DNA of 64,000 bases from Komagataeibacter nataicola (GTDB lineage Bacteria > Pseudomonadota > Alphaproteobacteria > Acetobacterales > Acetobacteraceae), in contig NZ_NIRT01000001.1 in the NCBI RefSeq assembly GCF_003207795.1, positions 186,001 to 250,000 of the forward strand. Reading direction: 5' to 3'. A program made the position numbers and the translations under genes. How positions within the stretch are numbered: position 1 is the stretch's first letter; each line of letters starts with the position of its first letter. The notes below the pieces were generated by a model, which saw only the letters and a program-made list of their open reading frames with translations, searched no databases and was not told where the DNA came from. Shown here in pieces: positions 19,701 through 28,782 of the stretch.

Positions 19701-19910
19701 ATGCTGGGCACCGGCACCGGCTCGGAACTGCGCCGCCCGCTGGGCATCGCCATCGTGGGCGGGCTTGCGGTGAGCCAGCTGCTCACGCTGTTCACCACCC
19801 CGGTCATCTACCTGCTCATGGACGGGATCAGCCAGAAGCTGGCCCGCCGCTTTGGCGCAGCGGATGCGGCCAAGCCTGACGGCCAGCCCGGCCCGCAGGC
19901 TTCTGCATGA
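16734..19910 (+). CDS. mdtB: RND efflux permease, MdtB-like
   Basis: One of two homologous proton-driven pump subunits of a heteromeric MdtBC-type transporter. The 1058-residue protein has the RND layout of 12 helices and two large periplasmic loops; the proton-relay pair D401-D402 sits in [15 protein letters not shown] on helix 4, and the second half repeats the topology (helix start [20 protein letters not shown]). The start is GTG, with CGGAG eight bases upstream. Its stop overlaps the mdtC ATG (ATGA). MdtBC pumps usually handle bile-salt-like, aminocoumarin or metal-related substrates; which one applies here cannot be told. Confidence 0.93.
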   Translation: MNPSRLFIHRPVATTLLMLAILLAGLLGYHFLPVSALPEVEYPTITVQTFYPGASPDVMATSVTAPLETQLGEMSGLEQMTSRSSGGSSVITLRFGLTMTMDIAEQEVQAAINQANSLLPTDLPAPPVYAKVNPADTPVVTLGISSKTMPLTEVEDYVDTRLAEKISQISGVGLVTLSGGNRKALRVRVNIPKLTSFGIDLDTLRTTIGNVNINSPTGTFDGPKRATTLRIDGQITGVQQLLDQVIAYQNNGPVRIRDVASVVIGPENTELAAWANRTPALVMNVQRQPGANVIAVVDNIKYALPRLQESLPPGITITPLTDRTTTIRASVEDVEFELGLALVLVVGVIFVFLRNVPATLIPSLSVPLSLVGTLAVMYLFGFSLDNLSLMSLTIATGFVVDDAIVMIENIARYIEMGDTRMQAALKGAGEIGFTIISLTVSLIAVLIPLLFMGDVVGRLFHEFAMTLAVTIILSAVVSLTLVPMMCARLLHEHDTKHAEPAWSAAIERWTVATIEGYGRALDVVLRHRRLTLGVFGATLMLTGVLAVIIPKGFFPVQDTGVIQGISVMAQSTSFTAMKRHQQELAERILQDEDVASLSSFVGVDGQNVTLNQGRFLINLKPVDKRSSTAQQVATRLRAETADIAGAELYVQPVQDLSLDTSVAATQYQFLLENPDYNQFTTWVPKFIARLQQEKALSDVTSDLQASGLVAHVDLDRTTGARYSITPQTIDNVLYDSFGQRQISTIFTQSNQYRVILEATPAFQQDMGSLSQIYLPGISGNAGESTSGPTRSPTSGLVPLASVTTVTQDTAPLLITHVGQFPATTVSFNVRPGYALGDATDAIERAAKDIHLPSSFQTSFQGTAAAFRSSLSNEAWLVLAALVAVYIVLGILYESFVHPITILSTLPSAGIGALLALWLTGSGLDVMGIIGLVLLIGIVKKNAIMMIDFALEAERVEGMSPIHSIRHAALLRFRPILMTTLAAMLGAVPMMLGTGTGSELRRPLGIAIVGGLAVSQLLTLFTTPVIYLLMDGISQKLARRFGAADAAKPDGQPGPQASA

Positions 19911-22900
19911 ACCCGCTTGCCATCTTCGTACGCAGGCCGGTCGCCACCGTATTGCTGACGGTGGCGCTGATCCTGGGCGGCGTGATCGGCTATACCACCC
20001 TGCCGGTGGCGGACATGCCCAATGTGGACTTTCCGGTCATACAGGTGCAGGCGCAGCAGGCCGGTGGCTCGCCCGAGGAAATTGCAAGCTCGGTGGCCGC
20101 CCCGCTCGAGCGGCATCTCGGCGCCATTGCCGACCTGACGGAAATGACCTCGCAGTCATCGGCCAATCAGGCGCGGATCACGCTCCAGTTCTCGCTCGAC
20201 CGCGACATCAACGGCGCCGCGCGCGACGTGGAGGCGGCGCTGCAGGCGGCCCATGCCGACCTGCCCTCCTCGCTGCGGCAGAACCCGAGCTACTTCAAGG
20301 CCAACCCCAACGGCGCGCCGGTCATGATCCTGGCGCTGACCTCGCGCACGCGCACGCCGCCGCAGCTTTATGACCTGGCCTCGAACGTGCTGCAGCAGCA
20401 CCTTTCGCAGATTCAGGGCGTGGGCCAGGTCGAGATCGGCGGCAGTTCGCTGCCCGCCGTGCGGGTGGAGATGAACCCGCTGGCGCTGTACAAATTCGGC
20501 ATCGGGTTTGAAGATATCCGCGCAGCCCTCGCCTCGGCCAACGCGCATACGCCCAAGGGCTTTATCGACCAGGGCGACAACCGCTTCGTGCTCTCCACCA
20601 ACGACCAGGCGCATAACGCCCAGGCCTATCGCGACCTGATCGTGGCCTACCATGACAGCCGCCCCGTGCGGCTTGAGGATGTGGCCTACGTGCATGACAG
20701 CGTGGAAGACGTGCGCAACGCGGGCTACGTGGATGGCAAGTCCGGCGTGCTGGCCATCATCTTCGCACAGGCCGGGGCCAACATCATCAACACCAATGAC
20801 CAGATCCGCGCGCAGCTGCCCATGCTGCGGGCCGCCCTGCCTGCGGATGTGGATCTTGGCAACTTCATGGACCGCTCCACCACCATCCGCGCGGCGCTGG
20901 CCGATACGCAGTTCACGCTGGTGCTGTCTGTCGTGCTGGTGGTGCTGGTGGTGCTCCTGTTCCTGCGCTCGCCGCGCATCACCGTCATCCCCGCCATTGT
21001 CGTGCCCACGTCCATCATCACCACCTTCGGCGCAATGAAGCTGATGGGGTATTCGATCGACAACCTCTCGCTCATGGCGCTGACCATTTCCACCGGCTTC
21101 GTGGTGGATGACGCCATCGTGGTGGTGGAGAACATCAGCCGCCACATGGAGGCAGGCATGGACCGGCTGCAGGCCACCCTGCTCGGCACGCGCGAGGTGG
21201 CGTTCACGGTGCTGTCGATTACGGTATCGCTGATTGCGGTGTTCCTGCCCATCCTGCTGCTCAGCGGGGTGGCGGGGCGCCTGTTCCATGAATTCGCCAT
21301 GACGATGTCGCTCACCATCGTCATCTCCATGGTGCTCTCGCTCTCGCTTACTCCCATGATGACCTCGCGCCTGCTCAGGCAGTATGAAAAGCCCACCTCG
21401 GGCAGCGGCGTGTTCGGGCGCTTTGGCCTGTGGCTGGAAAGAGGGCTGACCGCCGCCCAGCAGGGCTATGCCCACTCGCTGGAATGGGCGATCACGCACC
21501 GGCGCATCACCATCCTGTCGCTACCCGTCACCATTGCCATCATGGTTGGCCTGTTCATCAAGATGCCCAAGAGCCTGTTTCCTGAATCGGATACCGGCAT
21601 GCTGATGGGCCACCTGATGGGGGATCAGTCGATTTCGTTCCAGGCCATGCAGTCGCAGGTGCATACGGTGCAGTCCACCATCATGGCGGATCGAGACGTG
21701 GCGCATGTCATGGGCTTCATGGGCGGGCGCGGCAGTTCCAACCAGGCCAACATGTTCGTCACCCTCAAGGACAAGTCGGAGCGCAACGACACCCCGGCCC
21801 AGACCATCGCCCGCATCTCCCACCGGCTGCGCAACATGGTGGGAGCGACGTTCTATGCTTCGGCGCCGGGCCAGCTGCGCATTGGCGGGCGGCAGAGCAA
21901 TGCGGCCTACCAGTATTCGCTGCATTCCGATTCCTCGAAGGATCTGTACAAATGGACGCCGCTGCTGGTCTCGGCGTTGCAGAAGCATCATGAGCTGTCC
22001 GATATTTCATCGGATGTGCTGCAAGGCGGCTCGGCGCTTGACGTGCAGATCGACCGCGATACCGCAAGCCGCCTCAACATCACGCCGCAGCTTGTGTCAA
22101 ACACGCTATACGATGCGTATGGCCAGCGTTCGGCCTCGGTCATCTATAATGCGCTCAACCAGTACCGCGTGGTGATGGAGGTCGAGCCCCGCTTCTGGGC
22201 GGACCCGACCACGCTCAAGCAGGTCTGGGTCAGTGTTGCGGGCGGCACGGCGGGCGGCGGCACGCAGTCCAACACCATCCGCGTCAAGACCGATGCGGGC
22301 ACGACCGCCTCGCAGCTCAGTGCCCAGTCCTTCCGCAACCAGGTTGCCAACAAGCTTGCGGGCGGCAACAGCGCCTCGACCGGGTCGGCGGTGTCCACCA
22401 GCTCGGAATCCATGGTGCCGCTCACGCTGGTCTCCACCCTCAGGCCCACCAAGACCGCGCTCAGCATCAATCATGACGGGCAGACGGTCTCGAGCACGGT
22501 CTCGTTCAACCTGAGCAATGGCGTCTCGCTCAGCCAGGCGGTGCAGATCATCAATGAGGAGATGGTGCGCCTGCACATGCCCGATAACATACAGGGCGCA
22601 TTTGCCGGCAATGCCGCGCAGTTCCAGAAATCGGTCAATAACGAGCCGCTGCTCATCCTCGCCGCCCTGGCTGCGGTGTACATGGTGCTGGGCATCCTGT
22701 ATGAAAGCTACGTGCACCCGCTGACCATTCTCTCCACCCTGCCCTCGGCCGGGGTGGGCGCGCTGCTGGCGCTGCAGGTGTTTGGCGAGGCGTTCTCGCT
22801 GATTGCCATGATCGGGGTGATCCTGCTGATCGGCATCGTGAAGAAGAACGCCATCATGCTGGTCGATTTCGCCATCACCGCCGAGCGCGATGAAGGCCAT

Positions 22901-23206
22901 ACCGCGCTCGAGGCCATCCGCACCGCGTGCCTGCTGCGCTTCCGCCCGATCATGATGACCACGTTTGCCGCAGCCCTCGGCGCGCTGCCGCTCATCTTCG
23001 GCCATGGCTACGGCTCGGAACTGCGCCGCCCGCTGGGCATCGCCATCGTGGGGGGGCTGCTCGTCAGCCAGGCGCTCACACTCTATACCACGCCGGTTGT
23101 CTATCTCTATCTCGACCATATGGGTGTAGCCTGCCGCGACCTTTTCAACCGGCTGTATGGGCGGCTGTCCCGACGCCATCGTCTTTCCCACCAGCAGGAT
23201 TCCTGA
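19907..23206 (+). CDS. mdtC: RND efflux permease, MdtC-like
   Basis: Second permease subunit, 1099 residues, translationally coupled to mdtB. It carries its own D401-D402 pair in [15 protein letters not shown], the helix-6 segment F-H-E-F-A-M-T, and in the second half the conserved [14 protein letters not shown]. It is about 40 residues longer than MdtB, mainly through a Ser/Thr/Gly-rich insertion near residues 770-840 in the second periplasmic loop ([11 protein letters not shown], then [14 protein letters not shown]). Tandem non-identical permeases are the signature of MdtBC systems. Confidence 0.93.
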   Translation: MNPLAIFVRRPVATVLLTVALILGGVIGYTTLPVADMPNVDFPVIQVQAQQAGGSPEEIASSVAAPLERHLGAIADLTEMTSQSSANQARITLQFSLDRDINGAARDVEAALQAAHADLPSSLRQNPSYFKANPNGAPVMILALTSRTRTPPQLYDLASNVLQQHLSQIQGVGQVEIGGSSLPAVRVEMNPLALYKFGIGFEDIRAALASANAHTPKGFIDQGDNRFVLSTNDQAHNAQAYRDLIVAYHDSRPVRLEDVAYVHDSVEDVRNAGYVDGKSGVLAIIFAQAGANIINTNDQIRAQLPMLRAALPADVDLGNFMDRSTTIRAALADTQFTLVLSVVLVVLVVLLFLRSPRITVIPAIVVPTSIITTFGAMKLMGYSIDNLSLMALTISTGFVVDDAIVVVENISRHMEAGMDRLQATLLGTREVAFTVLSITVSLIAVFLPILLLSGVAGRLFHEFAMTMSLTIVISMVLSLSLTPMMTSRLLRQYEKPTSGSGVFGRFGLWLERGLTAAQQGYAHSLEWAITHRRITILSLPVTIAIMVGLFIKMPKSLFPESDTGMLMGHLMGDQSISFQAMQSQVHTVQSTIMADRDVAHVMGFMGGRGSSNQANMFVTLKDKSERNDTPAQTIARISHRLRNMVGATFYASAPGQLRIGGRQSNAAYQYSLHSDSSKDLYKWTPLLVSALQKHHELSDISSDVLQGGSALDVQIDRDTASRLNITPQLVSNTLYDAYGQRSASVIYNALNQYRVVMEVEPRFWADPTTLKQVWVSVAGGTAGGGTQSNTIRVKTDAGTTASQLSAQSFRNQVANKLAGGNSASTGSAVSTSSESMVPLTLVSTLRPTKTALSINHDGQTVSSTVSFNLSNGVSLSQAVQIINEEMVRLHMPDNIQGAFAGNAAQFQKSVNNEPLLILAALAAVYMVLGILYESYVHPLTILSTLPSAGVGALLALQVFGEAFSLIAMIGVILLIGIVKKNAIMLVDFAITAERDEGHTALEAIRTACLLRFRPIMMTTFAAALGALPLIFGHGYGSELRRPLGIAIVGGLLVSQALTLYTTPVVYLYLDHMGVACRDLFNRLYGRLSRRHRLSHQQDS

Positions 23207-23211
23207 ACCGG

Positions 23212-24780
23212 ATGACACCTCCCTCGCCATCCCCCATCCGTGCCAGCCACATGCCCGCCCGCCGCCCGCGCCGGGCAGGGCGCCTTGCCCTGGCCCTTGT
23301 GCCGCTCGCGGCGCTGGGCGGGTGCATGATCGGGCCGAAATACCATCGCCCCGCCGCCATCGTCTCGGCCCGCTTCAAGGAATTGCGGCCCGAACCTGGC
23401 TGGGAAGCCGCCAATCCCAGGCTTGCGGAACTGCCCAAGCATGACTGGTGGACAATCTATAACGACCCCGTGCTGAACGGGCTGGAGGCGCAGGTTGCGA
23501 TCTCCAACCAGAACGTGAAGCAGTACGAGGCCAATTACCGTAACGCGCGCGCCATGATCGACAGCGTGCGCGCCCAGCTTTTCCCCACCATCAGCGGCAG
23601 CCTTGGCTTCAACCGCGCGGGGCATGGGGCGGGGTCGCTTTCCTCCACCGGCAGCAATTACGCCAAGGAGGGCACGACCTATAACACCTATGATATTGGC
23701 CCCAGCGCCAGCTGGGATCTCGACATCTGGGGCAAGATCCGCCGGCAGGTGCAGGAGCAGGTCACGGCGGCGCAGGCCAGTGCGGCCGACCTTGCCAACG
23801 CCACGCTATCCTATCAGGCGCAGCTGGCTACGGCCTATTTCAACCTGCGCTATCAGGACAGCCTGACCGACCTCTTGCGGCGCTATGTCCACTTCAATGA
23901 ACAGGCGCTGCAGATTACCCAGAACCAGTTCGAGGCGGGCACCGCAGACCCGACCGCCGTGCTGCAGGCCCGCACCACGCTGGAGCAGAACCGGGCCTCG
24001 CTGGTGCAGGCGGGCATCAACCGCGCGCAGTATGAGCACGCCATCGCCGTGCTGGTGGGCAAGCCGCCCGCCGATGTCACGATCGCGCCGGCCGAGCTTG
24101 CGCGCACCGTGCCGCCCATTCCGGTCAGCGTGCCAGCTGACCTGCTGCAACGCCGCCCCGACATTGCTGCCGCCGAGCGCACGATGGAGGAATACAACGC
24201 CATGATCGGCGCGGACATGGCGGCCTTCTTCCCCGACATCACCATCAATGCCAGCTATTCACAAAGTGGCGGCGACCCGGTGACCTCGCTGATGCAGGCC
24301 ATGAACCGGGTCTGGTCGCTTGGTGCCTCGGCCACTGAAGTGCTGTTTGAAGGCGGCTCGCGCACGGCCGCCGTGCATGAGGCCAACGCCCAGTATGACA
24401 GTGCGGTGGCCACCTACCGCCAGACCGTGCTGACAGCCCTGCAGAACACGGAAGACCAGCTCTCGAACCTGCGCATCCTGGCCGAACAGAGCAGCCAGCA
24501 GCAGAAGGCGCTGGACCTGGCCAACCGCACGGTCGAGGTCTCGCTCAACCAGTACCAGGCCGGAACCGCGATCTATACCACCGTCATCACCAACGAGAAT
24601 TCGGCCCTGAGCGATGCCGAGACGCTGCTTGGCATCCAGCAGCAGCGCATGGTCGATAGCGTGAGCCTGGTGCAGGCGCTTGGCGGCGGATGGGATGCTT
24701 CCCGCCTGCCCAGCAAGAACTCGCTCCAGAAAGACAACCCGCTCCTGCCCTCCTTCATCCAGAAGGACACCAACAAATAG
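23212..24780 (+). CDS. Outer-membrane efflux lipoprotein (NodT/OprM type)
   Basis: The trimeric channel partner of the Mdt-type pump. The ATG at 23212, five bases after the mdtC stop, gives 522 residues; the frame is open about 285 bp upstream but only inside mdtC. A basic N-terminus and hydrophobic core lead to L-A-A-L-G-G-C, a lipobox with Cys near residue 35. Two TolC-family repeats follow, with D-P-V-L-N-G-L-E-A-Q-V, the segment Y-D-I-G-P-S-A-S-W-D-L-D-I-W-G-K, and later L-L-Q-R-R-P-D-I-A-A-A-E. A terminator starts six bases after the stop. Having a dedicated channel gene makes this a complete four-gene tripartite pump. Confidence 0.9.
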   Translation: MTPPSPSPIRASHMPARRPRRAGRLALALVPLAALGGCMIGPKYHRPAAIVSARFKELRPEPGWEAANPRLAELPKHDWWTIYNDPVLNGLEAQVAISNQNVKQYEANYRNARAMIDSVRAQLFPTISGSLGFNRAGHGAGSLSSTGSNYAKEGTTYNTYDIGPSASWDLDIWGKIRRQVQEQVTAAQASAADLANATLSYQAQLATAYFNLRYQDSLTDLLRRYVHFNEQALQITQNQFEAGTADPTAVLQARTTLEQNRASLVQAGINRAQYEHAIAVLVGKPPADVTIAPAELARTVPPIPVSVPADLLQRRPDIAAAERTMEEYNAMIGADMAAFFPDITINASYSQSGGDPVTSLMQAMNRVWSLGASATEVLFEGGSRTAAVHEANAQYDSAVATYRQTVLTALQNTEDQLSNLRILAEQSSQQQKALDLANRTVEVSLNQYQAGTAIYTTVITNENSALSDAETLLGIQQQRMVDSVSLVQALGGGWDASRLPSKNSLQKDNPLLPSFIQKDTNK

Positions 24781-24785
24781 GCATG

Positions 24786-24822
24786 AAAAAACCCCCTGCG
24801 CCCGTGCGACAGGGGGTTTTTT
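24786..24822. terminator. Bidirectional intrinsic terminator
   Basis: AAAAAACCCCCTG (24786-24798) pairs with CAGGGGGTTTTTT (24810-24822) over 13 bp with an 11-nt loop. The T-runs on both strands let it end the mdt operon on the plus strand and the DUF1328 gene (stop at 24841) on the minus strand. Confidence 0.92.
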
Positions 24823-24840
24823 CATAAAAGGGGATGGTGC

Positions 24841-25017
24841 CTACTTGAACAGCGCACTGGCCGTGAGCAGCGCGACCAGCAGGGTGATCACGAACAGCAC
24901 GATCATGACAAAGAAAATAATCTTCGCCGCGCCGGCCGAAACCGCGGAAATGCCACTGAACCCGAACACGCCGGCCACGAGTGAGACAATGAGAAAAAAC
25001 AGCGCCAGTTTCAGCAT
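24841..25017 (-). CDS. DUF1328 small membrane protein
   Basis: A 58-residue protein of the DUF1328 family (two hydrophobic helices joined by a Gly/Ala-rich turn): M-L-K-L-A-L-F-F-L-I-V-S-L-V-A-G, then G-I-S-A-V-S-A-G-A-A-K-I-I-F-F, ending in A-L-F-K. AAGGA lies eight bases before the ATG. Such proteins are common in proteobacteria, often near stress genes, with no assigned function. The CsbD-like gene upstream on the same strand, 61 bp away, suggests a small stress-related pair. Too short to be picked up by usual length cut-offs. Confidence 0.88.
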   Translation of the reverse strand: MLKLALFFLIVSLVAGVFGFSGISAVSAGAAKIIFFVMIVLFVITLLVALLTASALFK

Positions 25018-25078
25018 GGCTTATTTCCTTGCAGATCAGTCATACCCCGTTCAACGCGGCAGCAACGCATATGTTGCC

Positions 25079-25339
25079 TCAGCCGCGCCTGCGGCGCAGA
25101 AACGCGGTTACGATAAAGCCCAGAAAGGATGCGCCGAGCAGCGCAACTAGCGGGCGGTCGGCAGTCACGTCACGCAGGCTGTCGCAGATCTCGCCCATGC
25201 CCTGCTGCGCAGCACCACCAGCGCCCTGCATGCGGGCTGACAGCGGCATGCCGGAATCACCGACAAAACCATCCAGCCCGTCCTGAAGGCGGCCAATGCC
25301 TTCCTCGAGATGCGCTTCAAGATTGGGGGGATTGGTCAT
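25079..25339 (-). CDS. CsbD/ElaB-like tail-anchored small protein
   Basis: An 86-residue protein: an acidic helical N-terminus (LEEGIGRLQDGLDGFVGDSG), a Gly/Ala-rich middle, and a C-terminal segment A-D-R-P-L-V-A-L-L-G-A-S-F-L-G-F-I-V-T-A ending in L-R-R-R-R-G. The layout, the EGIGRL motif and the R-P-L start of the anchor match the protein at 13402-13704, so the two are likely paralogues. GGAAG lies seven bases before the ATG. Probably a membrane-tethered stress protein, perhaps ribosome-associated as for ElaB-type proteins; that is inference. Confidence 0.65.
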   Translation of the reverse strand: MTNPPNLEAHLEEGIGRLQDGLDGFVGDSGMPLSARMQGAGGAAQQGMGEICDSLRDVTADRPLVALLGASFLGFIVTAFLRRRRG

Positions 25340-25438
25340 GTTCTGTCTTCCCTATGCTTGCCAGAGGCACAGGCCCGACCGCCCTGCCCCCATGCCTTCA
25401 TGCCCACCTGCGCCAGGCAGGGTGAGTGCCGAGACTTA

Positions 25439-26257
25439 TCATATCTCCGATGCCTGCCAATAGGCCGCATCCGCGCCGGGGTCGGCTTCACCGGCGATGA
25501 GCCGCTTCATCCGCCCGGCCATGGCGCGCACGGCAGTACCCTCATGCGGGCGTGGCCCCACCATGAAGTCGCCCTTCACCCCCGCCGGCTGCCCCTGCAG
25601 GATGATGATCCGGTCAGCGAGCAGCAGGGCCTCATCAAGATCATGGGTCACGAACAGCACCGTGCCCTGCCTGCGGGCATGAATGTCGAGCAGTTCGCGC
25701 TGAAGGCTGGCGCGCGTAATGGCGTCGAGCGCGCCAAAGGGTTCATCCATCAGCAGCAGGTCGGGTTCCACCGTCAGCGCGCGCGCAACCCCCACGCGCT
25801 GGCGCTGCCCGCCCGAAAGCTGGCGTGGCCACCGCCCGGCCCTGTCGGCCAGTCCCACCAGTTCAAGAGCTGACATGGCGCGGGCCTGCCGCTCGGCCCG
25901 GTTCAGCCCCAGCCCCTCGAGCCCGAGTTCCACATTGCGCCGCACACTGCGCCACGGCATGAGCTTGGCATCCTGAAACACCATGGCGGCGGGCCGGTGC
26001 GCCTGAGCAGGGCGCGATTGCAGCGTCACCAGCCCCTCGCTCGGCGGTACCAGCCCCATAATGACGCGCAACAGCGTGGATTTGCCCACGCCCGAGGGGC
26101 CAAGCAGCGCCACGAACTCGCCAGCCCGGATTTCAAGATCGACATGACGCAGGATGAAACTGCGCCCATGGTCGTGCGACAGGCCGATATTCTCCAGCCT
26201 TACAACGACATCTGCCGTGCCGGAGGCGGCTGTCTCGCGTATTGCCATCGTGTTCAT
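25439..26257 (-). CDS. ABC importer ATPase, NitT/TauT (SsuB/TauB-like)
   Basis: The 272-residue nucleotide-binding subunit powers uptake of an organic anion. Walker A is GPSGVGKS (residues 53-60), the Q-loop lies in MVFQDAKLMPW, the signature is LSGGQ (147-151) and Walker B is LLLMDEP (167-173), followed by the switch His in F-V-T-H-D-L-D-E-A. The pattern around Q-D-A-K-L-M-P-W fits the sulfonate/taurine/nitrate group. Its ATG overlaps the stop of the permease gene by 4 bp. Third gene of a binding protein-permease-ATPase operon. Confidence 0.9.
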   Translation of the reverse strand: MNTMAIRETAASGTADVVVRLENIGLSHDHGRSFILRHVDLEIRAGEFVALLGPSGVGKSTLLRVIMGLVPPSEGLVTLQSRPAQAHRPAAMVFQDAKLMPWRSVRRNVELGLEGLGLNRAERQARAMSALELVGLADRAGRWPRQLSGGQRQRVGVARALTVEPDLLLMDEPFGALDAITRASLQRELLDIHARRQGTVLFVTHDLDEALLLADRIIILQGQPAGVKGDFMVGPRPHEGTAVRAMAGRMKRLIAGEADPGADAAYWQASEI

Positions 26258-27018
26258 CCCTGCCAGCCCAGCAACCTGCGCCGCACCAGCATGAACAGCA
26301 TGTCTGTCACCGCATAAAGCAGCGCCATGGTGAGCATGTAGACCACCACCAGATCAGTCGCGAGCAGGCTTGAAGCCTGCATCATCCGCGCGCCAATGCC
26401 CGGCACGCCAAACAGTTCCGCCGCCACGACCGACATCCACGCCTGCCCGATGCCCGTGCGCAGCCCGTCGAGCACGCCGGGGCTTGCGGCAGGCAGGACC
26501 ACCGTGCGCAGCCGCGCCCAGAAGCCGCCATGGCCAAATGCGGCAGCGACCTCATACAGGTCCGGGTCGATCGCGCGCACCGCGCCGTAGGCTGCGTAGA
26601 AATTGATCCAGAACACCGAGATGGCGATGATGAACGTGGCTCCCGCCGTGTTTAGCCCGAACCACAGGATGGCAAATGGCACCCAGGCCAGCCCGGGAAT
26701 GGGGCGCAGCACGCGCACGATGCCCGAGAGCAGTCCATCGAGCACCGGCAGCGCCCCACACAGCAGCCCCACCAGCGTGCCCGTGACCGAGCCTGCCACA
26801 AGGCCCGTCAGGTAATGGGTCAGGCTGTCGCGGATGGCCTGCACCCACGCCCCGCTGCGCACCTCATCAAGCCATGCCGGACCGAGGCTGGAAGGCGCTG
26901 GCAGGAAGCCGGACTGTATCCACCCCCCGCGCACGGCTCCTTCCCATACGCCAAACAGCACGGCCAGCCCCGCTAGCCCCAGAGCAGGACGCAGCAGCCG
27001 GGAGCGGGCCTGATTCAT
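26254..27018 (-). CDS. ABC importer permease, NitT/TauT (SsuC-like)
   Basis: A 254-residue inner-membrane subunit with about six helices. The coupling-helix motif E-V-A-A-A-F-G-H-G-G-F-W-A-R (about 160-173) is of the E-A-A-x-x-x-G type used by binding-protein-dependent permeases, followed by VVLPAASPGVLDGLR. Family resemblance is to sulfonate/taurine/nitrate permeases. Overlaps both neighbours by 4 bp (ATGA), so the three subunits are made in step. Confidence 0.9.
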   Translation of the reverse strand: MNQARSRLLRPALGLAGLAVLFGVWEGAVRGGWIQSGFLPAPSSLGPAWLDEVRSGAWVQAIRDSLTHYLTGLVAGSVTGTLVGLLCGALPVLDGLLSGIVRVLRPIPGLAWVPFAILWFGLNTAGATFIIAISVFWINFYAAYGAVRAIDPDLYEVAAAFGHGGFWARLRTVVLPAASPGVLDGLRTGIGQAWMSVVAAELFGVPGIGARMMQASSLLATDLVVVYMLTMALLYAVTDMLFMLVRRRLLGWQG

Positions 27019-28058
27019 TGCCGGACCTGCCGGTAGGTTTCAAGATCGAACAGATCGGCCACCGGTTCCGCCTTGCGCAACAGCCCGCTTTCAACCTCGA
27101 AATCCTGCAATTTGCCCACGGCCTCCACGATCCGCTCAGGATCGGACACATAGCCTGCTGCCGAGGCTTTCAGCGCCTCGACGATAATCGCCCTGGGCAG
27201 CATGCCACCGCCAAGCGCCTGCTGCACGTAAGGCGCGGCCTGCTCGGGGTCAGTCGCCAGAAGCTGCGTGGCCTTGACGAAAGCACTGACAAACGCCTTT
27301 TTCCACGCGGCCCGGTCAGGTGCGTTTTCATTGACGATGGCCAGCACCGATCCCGGCTGGCCGGGCATGAGGTCATGACCCGAGGCCAGCACCCGGGTGG
27401 CCGGCAGGCGATGGCGGATAATAGTCAGCGCCGGTTCGCGCAGGATGGCGCCATCAACCGCGCCAGCCAGAAAGGCCTGCTGGGCGGCATCGATATCGAT
27501 CCCGACAATATCGGCCACCTGCTCCGGGTCCAGCCCGTTGCCCGCCTTCAGCCAGTAGCGCAGCAGCGTATCAGGCACCGAGCCCAGGGGCTGGGCGGCA
27601 AGTTTGGGCTTGTGCCCATCTTTCGCGGCAAAATCAGCCAGGCGCTGGCGCAGCGCATCGGGCGTGAGCGTTACCGGCTGCTCGGGCAGACCCATGGCCA
27701 GATCCCCGCGGGCAACGACTTCGAGTTCCTCCGTCGCCGCACTGGCCACAACCTTGACGTCCGCCCCATGCGCACGAGCCTGCAACAGCGGCAGGACACC
27801 AGCCACATAGGCATCAATCTTGCCCGATATCAGCGCCTGTATGGCCTGCGGCCCTGACTGGAAGCGCACAAGCTGCAGGTCCACGCCCGCTTCCTGCCCC
27901 CAATGCGTGCCCTGCATGACAAAAAGCGGCGCCGAGCCGATTACGGGAATATAGCCCACCCGCACGGAGGCCGCCTGCACCGTGCCGCACAGCATCATCA
28001 CGCTGGCCATGGCGTAAAGCCCGCACCGTAACAAATGCCCCCAAACCTTTGCTGCCAT
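27015..28058 (-). CDS. ABC importer substrate-binding protein, NitT/TauT (SsuA-like)
   Basis: A 347-residue periplasmic protein with a signal peptide (cleavage probably after V-Q-A near residue 29). The mature part starts S-V-R-V-G-Y-I-P-V-I-G-S-A-P-L-F-V, the usual start of SsuA/TauA/NrtA-type proteins; G-K-I-D-A-Y-V-A-G-V-L-P and D-G-A-I-L-R-E-P-A are the ligand-cleft segments. It likely binds an alkanesulfonate, taurine or a similar anion. No monooxygenase (SsuD, TauD) or nitrate reductase gene adjoins it, so the substrate is undecided. First gene of the operon. Confidence 0.87.
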   Translation of the reverse strand: MAAKVWGHLLRCGLYAMASVMMLCGTVQAASVRVGYIPVIGSAPLFVMQGTHWGQEAGVDLQLVRFQSGPQAIQALISGKIDAYVAGVLPLLQARAHGADVKVVASAATEELEVVARGDLAMGLPEQPVTLTPDALRQRLADFAAKDGHKPKLAAQPLGSVPDTLLRYWLKAGNGLDPEQVADIVGIDIDAAQQAFLAGAVDGAILREPALTIIRHRLPATRVLASGHDLMPGQPGSVLAIVNENAPDRAAWKKAFVSAFVKATQLLATDPEQAAPYVQQALGGGMLPRAIIVEALKASAAGYVSDPERIVEAVGKLQDFEVESGLLRKAEPVADLFDLETYRQVRQ

Positions 28059-28124
28059 GTCTTACGCCCTATCCTGCCGCGCAGGGGAACCCCTGCTGGT
28101 AAGAGATTTTTTAAAAACACCCGC

Positions 28125-28200
28125 TTGATAAAAGATGTCGCGTGCCGCCTGTTTTCAAAACGGACGCTGGTCTTCAAAGCTTTTTAAACAGCCCTCAAGT
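28125..28200. repeat. AT-rich hairpin repeat, degenerate copy
   Basis: TTGATAAAAG, then GCCGCCTGTTTTCAAAACGG, then CTTCAAAGCTTTTTAAAC follow the same order as the 9222-9295 element (TTGATAAA, GCCT, Ts, CAAAA, GG, GAAGC). Outer arms are mutated. It lies between the ABC importer and the end of the ribosomal cluster, in a 218-bp gene-free stretch; nothing else is recognisable there. Confidence 0.4.
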
Positions 28201-28276
28201 GTATTAATCAATAATATACGCAATCCTGCCTGTATATCTATATAACGATAAAAAAGATCAATTAGGCTGCGGGCAC

Positions 28277-28303
28277 AAAAAAACCCGGCATAAAGCCGGG
28301 TTT
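28277..28303 (-). terminator. Intrinsic terminator of the ribosomal superoperon
   Basis: AAACCCGGC (28281-28289) pairs with GCCGGGTTT (28295-28303) around a 5-nt loop. Read on the minus strand the stem is followed by a continuous T-run, at the expected distance (20 bp) after rplQ. Confidence 0.93.
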
Positions 28304-28323
28304 CCTTGAAGGAACGCGGTTCC

Positions 28324-28749
28324 TCAGGCTGCCAGGTTTTCTTCCGTGGCGGCCTCGGGGCGCGGACCGCTGTCCTGGCCCTTGGCCGACACATCGCGGT
28401 CAACCAGTTCGATCACGGCCATGTCGGCCGCATCGCCATGACGCATGCCCGCACGCAGCACGCGGGTGTAACCACCCGAGCGCGCCTTGTAGCGGTCAGC
28501 CACGGCGGCAAACAGCTTGGACACGATCTTGTCGTCACGCAGCTGGGCGAAAGCCTGGCGGCGGGCATGCAGATCGCCGCGCTTGCCAAGAGTGATCAGC
28601 TTTTCCACGACCGGGCGGAGTTCCTTCGCCTTGGGCAGCGTGGTGGTGATCTGTTCGTGCTTGATCAGGGCGACAGCCATGTTGCGAAACATGGCCTGTC
28701 GATGGGACGAGGTAACGCCGAGCTTACGGCCGGCAACACCGTGACGCAT
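28324..28749 (-). CDS. rplQ: 50S ribosomal protein L17
   Basis: A 141-residue large-subunit protein near the tunnel exit. The N-terminus [17 protein letters not shown] is diagnostic, as is [20 protein letters not shown]. It has a short Pro/Glu/Ala-rich tail absent from the 127-residue E. coli protein. Last gene of the alpha operon, 33 bp after rpoA and just before the terminator. Confidence 0.97.
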   Translation of the reverse strand: MRHGVAGRKLGVTSSHRQAMFRNMAVALIKHEQITTTLPKAKELRPVVEKLITLGKRGDLHARRQAFAQLRDDKIVSKLFAAVADRYKARSGGYTRVLRAGMRHGDAADMAVIELVDRDVSAKGQDSGPRPEAATEENLAA

Positions 28750-28782
28750 GATGTAATTTCCTGTTTTATCCGGTTCGGAGGA

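Noticed and set aside
22927-23211. A 95-residue N-terminal extension of the Mdt outer-membrane factor
   Set aside because: It would hide the lipoprotein signal and overlaps mdtC; the ATG at 23212 restores a normal lipobox.
28059-28276. A short gene or small RNA between the ABC importer and rplQ
   Set aside because: No open frame with a start signal; the content is explained by a degenerate repeat and the terminator.
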